Shown here: piece by piece, positions 5,690 through 7,451 of the stretch
Layout: every line of letters begins with the position of its first letter
Position numbering within the stretch: the stretch's first letter is position 1
Source: Treponema sp.
GTDB taxonomy: Bacteria > Spirochaetota > Spirochaetia > Treponematales > Breznakiellaceae
Direction of reading: 5' to 3'
Length of the DNA stretch: 7,451 nucleotides
NCBI GenBank assembly: GCA_031254795.1
Contig: JAIRTS010000186.1
Location: 1 to 7,451, forward strand
Notes under the pieces: generated by a model
The model's input: only the letters and a program-made list of their open reading frames with translations
What the model was told of the DNA's origin: nothing
Database searches by the model: none
Made by a program: the position numbers and the translations under genes

Positions 5690-6637
5690 ATGATTATCAG
5701 CGCAAGCAGAAGAACGGATATTCCCGCATATTACTCGGATTGGCTCCTTGCCAGGATAAAAGAGCGGTATGTTTACGCGAGAAATCCAATGAACAGCCGT
5801 CAAATCAGTAAAATTAACCTTGAGCCAGATGTTGTTGATTGCATCGTCTTTTGGAGTAAAAATCCAAAACCAATGCTTGACAAGCTTAAATTCATAAAAG
5901 AATATCCGTATTACTTCCAGTTTACGCTTAATCCTTATGACGGGGATATAGAAACAAGCCTCCCGCCCAAACATGAAATACTTGAGACATTTACGAGATT
6001 GTCTGATATAATCGGCCCGCGAAAGGTCATTTGGCGCTATGATCCTGTCCTGCTTAATGAAACATATACAATTTCATATCATAGCGATAAATTCTATGAA
6101 TTTGCCGGCAAGTTGAAAGGATACACTGAAAAAGTGACATTCAGTTTTATTGATTTTTATAAAAAGATTTCAGGCAATATCAAATCAATTGGAATTCGTA
6201 AAATGACAAATGAAGAGAAAAATAGTATTGCCGGCAATTTTTCGCGGGTTGCAAAAGAAAACAATCTTTTTATAGACACGTGCGCGGAGGATATTGATCT
6301 TTCAAAATACAACATAGCGCGCGCCAGATGTGTTGATGACAGGCTGATTGCAAAGATAATTGGCCGCGCTTTCATCGTGAAAAAAGACAAAAACCAGCGT
6401 CCTGAATGTGGATGCGTTAAAAGCGTTGATATTGGCGAATATAACTCTTGTCCCAATGGCTGCGTATACTGTTATGCGAATTATAGCAAAAACAGTGTAA
6501 AAAACAATTTCGGCAAGCACGATATATCATCATATTTGTTGATTGGAAAAATGAATGACAACGATATTATCACCGAAATAAAGACGTTGAACGGCAAAAC
6601 ATCACAGAAAGAACTTGATTCACCCAGTCTGACTTAG
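5690..6637 (+). CDS. DUF1848 family protein with C-terminal CxxxCxxC cluster
   Basis: This is a 315-residue protein of the uncharacterised DUF1848 family, predicted to be cytoplasmic. Recognition rests on the N-terminal hallmark SASRRTDIPA (4-13), FWSKNP (54-59) and IWRYDP (114-119). Near the C-terminus C240 and C242 are followed by CPNGCVYC (254-261), then YANY. This cysteine spacing resembles the Fe-S-binding CxxxCxxC of radical SAM enzymes, although it sits at the end of the protein rather than near the start as in classical members. An Fe-S or radical SAM-like role is inference. The start has GAGGA six bases upstream, and its TATAAT promoter is close. The gene is far more AT-rich than its left neighbours: 18 of 60 bases are G or C at 6181-6240, against 39 of 60 at 1321-1380 in potB. 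This suggests a separate origin. Family call is strong; molecular function is unknown. Confidence 0.9.
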   Translation: MIISASRRTDIPAYYSDWLLARIKERYVYARNPMNSRQISKINLEPDVVDCIVFWSKNPKPMLDKLKFIKEYPYYFQFTLNPYDGDIETSLPPKHEILETFTRLSDIIGPRKVIWRYDPVLLNETYTISYHSDKFYEFAGKLKGYTEKVTFSFIDFYKKISGNIKSIGIRKMTNEEKNSIAGNFSRVAKENNLFIDTCAEDIDLSKYNIARARCVDDRLIAKIIGRAFIVKKDKNQRPECGCVKSVDIGEYNSCPNGCVYCYANYSKNSVKNNFGKHDISSYLLIGKMNDNDIITEIKTLNGKTSQKELDSPSLT

Positions 6638-6648
6638 CCCTCCGCTGG

Positions 6649-6743
6649 CCTGCAAGATTCGCAAACCGCTGGTTCGCGCTCGCCGCGCGGAGTCTCATTT
6701 CACTCAACGTTCCGGCTGTTTACAAAAACCGGAATTTTGCAGG
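6649..6743. repeat. Inverted repeat with nested hairpins downstream of DUF1848
   Basis: CCTGCAAGATTC (6649-6660) pairs with GAATTTTGCAGG (6732-6743), a 12-bp stem with one G-U wobble. Inside it, CGCAAACC and GGTTCGCG (6660-6678) form a triloop hairpin with one mismatch, and TTCCGG and CCGGAA (6710-6715, 6729-6734) can form a competing stem. The element lies in the 248-base gap between the DUF1848 gene and the integrase gene. It could be a terminator structure, a small mobile repeat, or part of an attachment region. The sequence alone does not decide. Confidence 0.5.
6710..6738 (+). terminator. Possible intrinsic terminator after DUF1848
   Basis: TTCCGG (6710-6715) pairs with CCGGAA (6729-6734), and TTTT follows at 6735-6738. 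The six-pair stem has a 13-base loop that may close further with weak T-A pairs. It is 72 bases past the DUF1848 stop. The U tract is short and is shared with the right arm of the larger inverted repeat, so the two folds are mutually exclusive. Confidence 0.3.
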
Positions 6744-6885
6744 TTTGTCCCATTTCGGATTTTCTATACCTCGTGTTATTTCCTTATTCTGTAATGAATT
6801 AGCGTTGCTGGTTCGTGGGGAACTTTAACACCGGAAATTGATGCGTATCCACAAAAGACATCATATTTCCAAAAACGAGGTTTTT

Positions 6886-7451
6886 ATGAAAATCCATAAC
6901 GATTTTACCCTGTATTGGCGGGTGTTCCCTTCGGGGAAACGGGTGGTCTACTACTACGCCTATGACACAAACGGAAAGCGGCAAATGGGGCGGTCTACCG
7001 GGGAAACCAATATGACCGCCGCCAGGGTCAAATGCAACAAACTTTTGAAAGAGGGCCATCTTATTCCCGATAGCGGTTATATGCCTACCTTCGCCGAATA
7101 TGCACAGGGCTGGTGGGAATGGGAAACCTGCGCCTATCTCAAGAAACGCCGCAAACGCCATAACCTGACCCAGGCTTACGCTGACAACAATAAAAAGAAT
7201 TTGAAAAATCAGCTCATCCCCTACTTCGGGGATATGCCCATGAATAAAATCTCAAGGGACGATATTGAAGCATGGTTTGACAAGCTCATTGAGGAGGACT
7301 ATCAGAACACGTCCATCAACGGATATTTCGGAACCCTTAAAACCATGATGATTGAAGCGGTGGCCCGAAAGATTATTACCGTAACTCCGACTGAAAAGGT
7401 GGAAAAGCTGGCGAATGACCGGAGGGAGATCAAGATTATCACCCCGGAAGA
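6886..7451 (+). CDS. Tyrosine recombinase / phage-type integrase, N-terminal part (cut by window edge)
   Basis: The frame stays open from the ATG at 6886 to the window end, giving 188 complete codons without a stop. The N-terminal part (about 1-60) is basic and beta-rich: LYWRVFPSGKRVVYYYAY is followed by GRSTGE, typical of arm-binding domains of integrases. Residues about 67-165 look like the helical SAM-like core-binding domain, with TFAEYAQGWW, IPYFGDMPMNKIS and DDIEAWFDKL. The catalytic R-HxxR-Y domain would lie beyond the window, so activity cannot be judged. The chosen start has GAGG at 6877-6880, five bases upstream. An in-frame ATG at 6841 and TTG at 6838 would add 15-16 residues but have poorer ribosome sites; an in-frame TAA at 6826 bounds the frame. 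Such a gene usually marks one end of a prophage, genomic island or integrative element, here extending to the right. Confidence 0.85.
   Translation, partial: MKIHNDFTLYWRVFPSGKRVVYYYAYDTNGKRQMGRSTGETNMTAARVKCNKLLKEGHLIPDSGYMPTFAEYAQGWWEWETCAYLKKRRKRHNLTQAYADNNKKNLKNQLIPYFGDMPMNKISRDDIEAWFDKLIEEDYQNTSINGYFGTLKTMMIEAVARKIITVTPTEKVEKLANDRREIKIITPE

Noticed and set aside
6671..6690. GGTTCGCGCTCGCC resembling a tRNA T-arm, considered as an integrase target in a tRNA 3' end
   Set aside because: The loop does not fit the TTCRA consensus, and no acceptor stem, anticodon arm or CCA is nearby.
6799..7161. A 120-codon open frame on the - strand opposite the integrase
   Set aside because: The + strand frame here has integrase-like domains, a good ribosome site and remains open to the window edge. 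The - strand frame has no family resemblance.
1..7451. CRISPR arrays, tRNA or rRNA genes, toxin-antitoxin or defence genes
   Set aside because: No spaced direct repeats, no cloverleaf-like segments and no protein motifs of such systems were found on either strand.

Overview
This window looks like a spirochaete chromosome, most likely a Treponema of moderate GC such as the gut or termite treponemes. I infer this from a potABC operon, a ruvA gene followed by a large membrane-anchored protein of a type I associate with treponemes, a DUF1848 gene, and a treponeme-style integrase. No rRNA or other decisive marker is present, so the genus is an inference.

Left part (1-3095, + strand): a compact spermidine/putrescine ABC importer operon. 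potA (ATPase), potB and potC (permeases) are joined by two 4-base ATGA stop/start overlaps, which suggests translational coupling. potA has no visible Shine-Dalgarno sequence, and its ATG lies close to the +1 predicted from a perfect TTGACA -35 box. No substrate-binding protein (potD) follows potC. A convergent gene begins about 110 bases later, with an imperfect inverted repeat between them.

Middle part (3205-5362, - strand): a two-gene unit of ruvA (Holliday-junction-binding subunit) and, 7 bases downstream, a 511-residue protein with an N-terminal membrane anchor and a beta-rich exterior. It may belong to the treponemal group annotated as pallilysin-related. ruvA carries an A9 tract at codons 11-14.

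Right part (5363-7451): a 327-base gap between divergent genes holds a weak ruvA promoter candidate, a possible 47-codon ORF with a good Shine-Dalgarno sequence, and a TATAAT-type promoter. An AT-rich DUF1848 gene follows, with a C-terminal CxxxCxxC cluster. Next comes a structured non-coding stretch with a 12-bp inverted repeat, and then the first 188 codons of a tyrosine recombinase that runs off the right edge. The base-composition drop and the integrase suggest that the chromosomal backbone gives way to acquired DNA near here.

The window is mostly conserved housekeeping and transport genes. I see no clear new multi-gene system. The best leads are the ruvA-linked envelope protein, the non-coding structure beside the integrase, and the start signals of potA.
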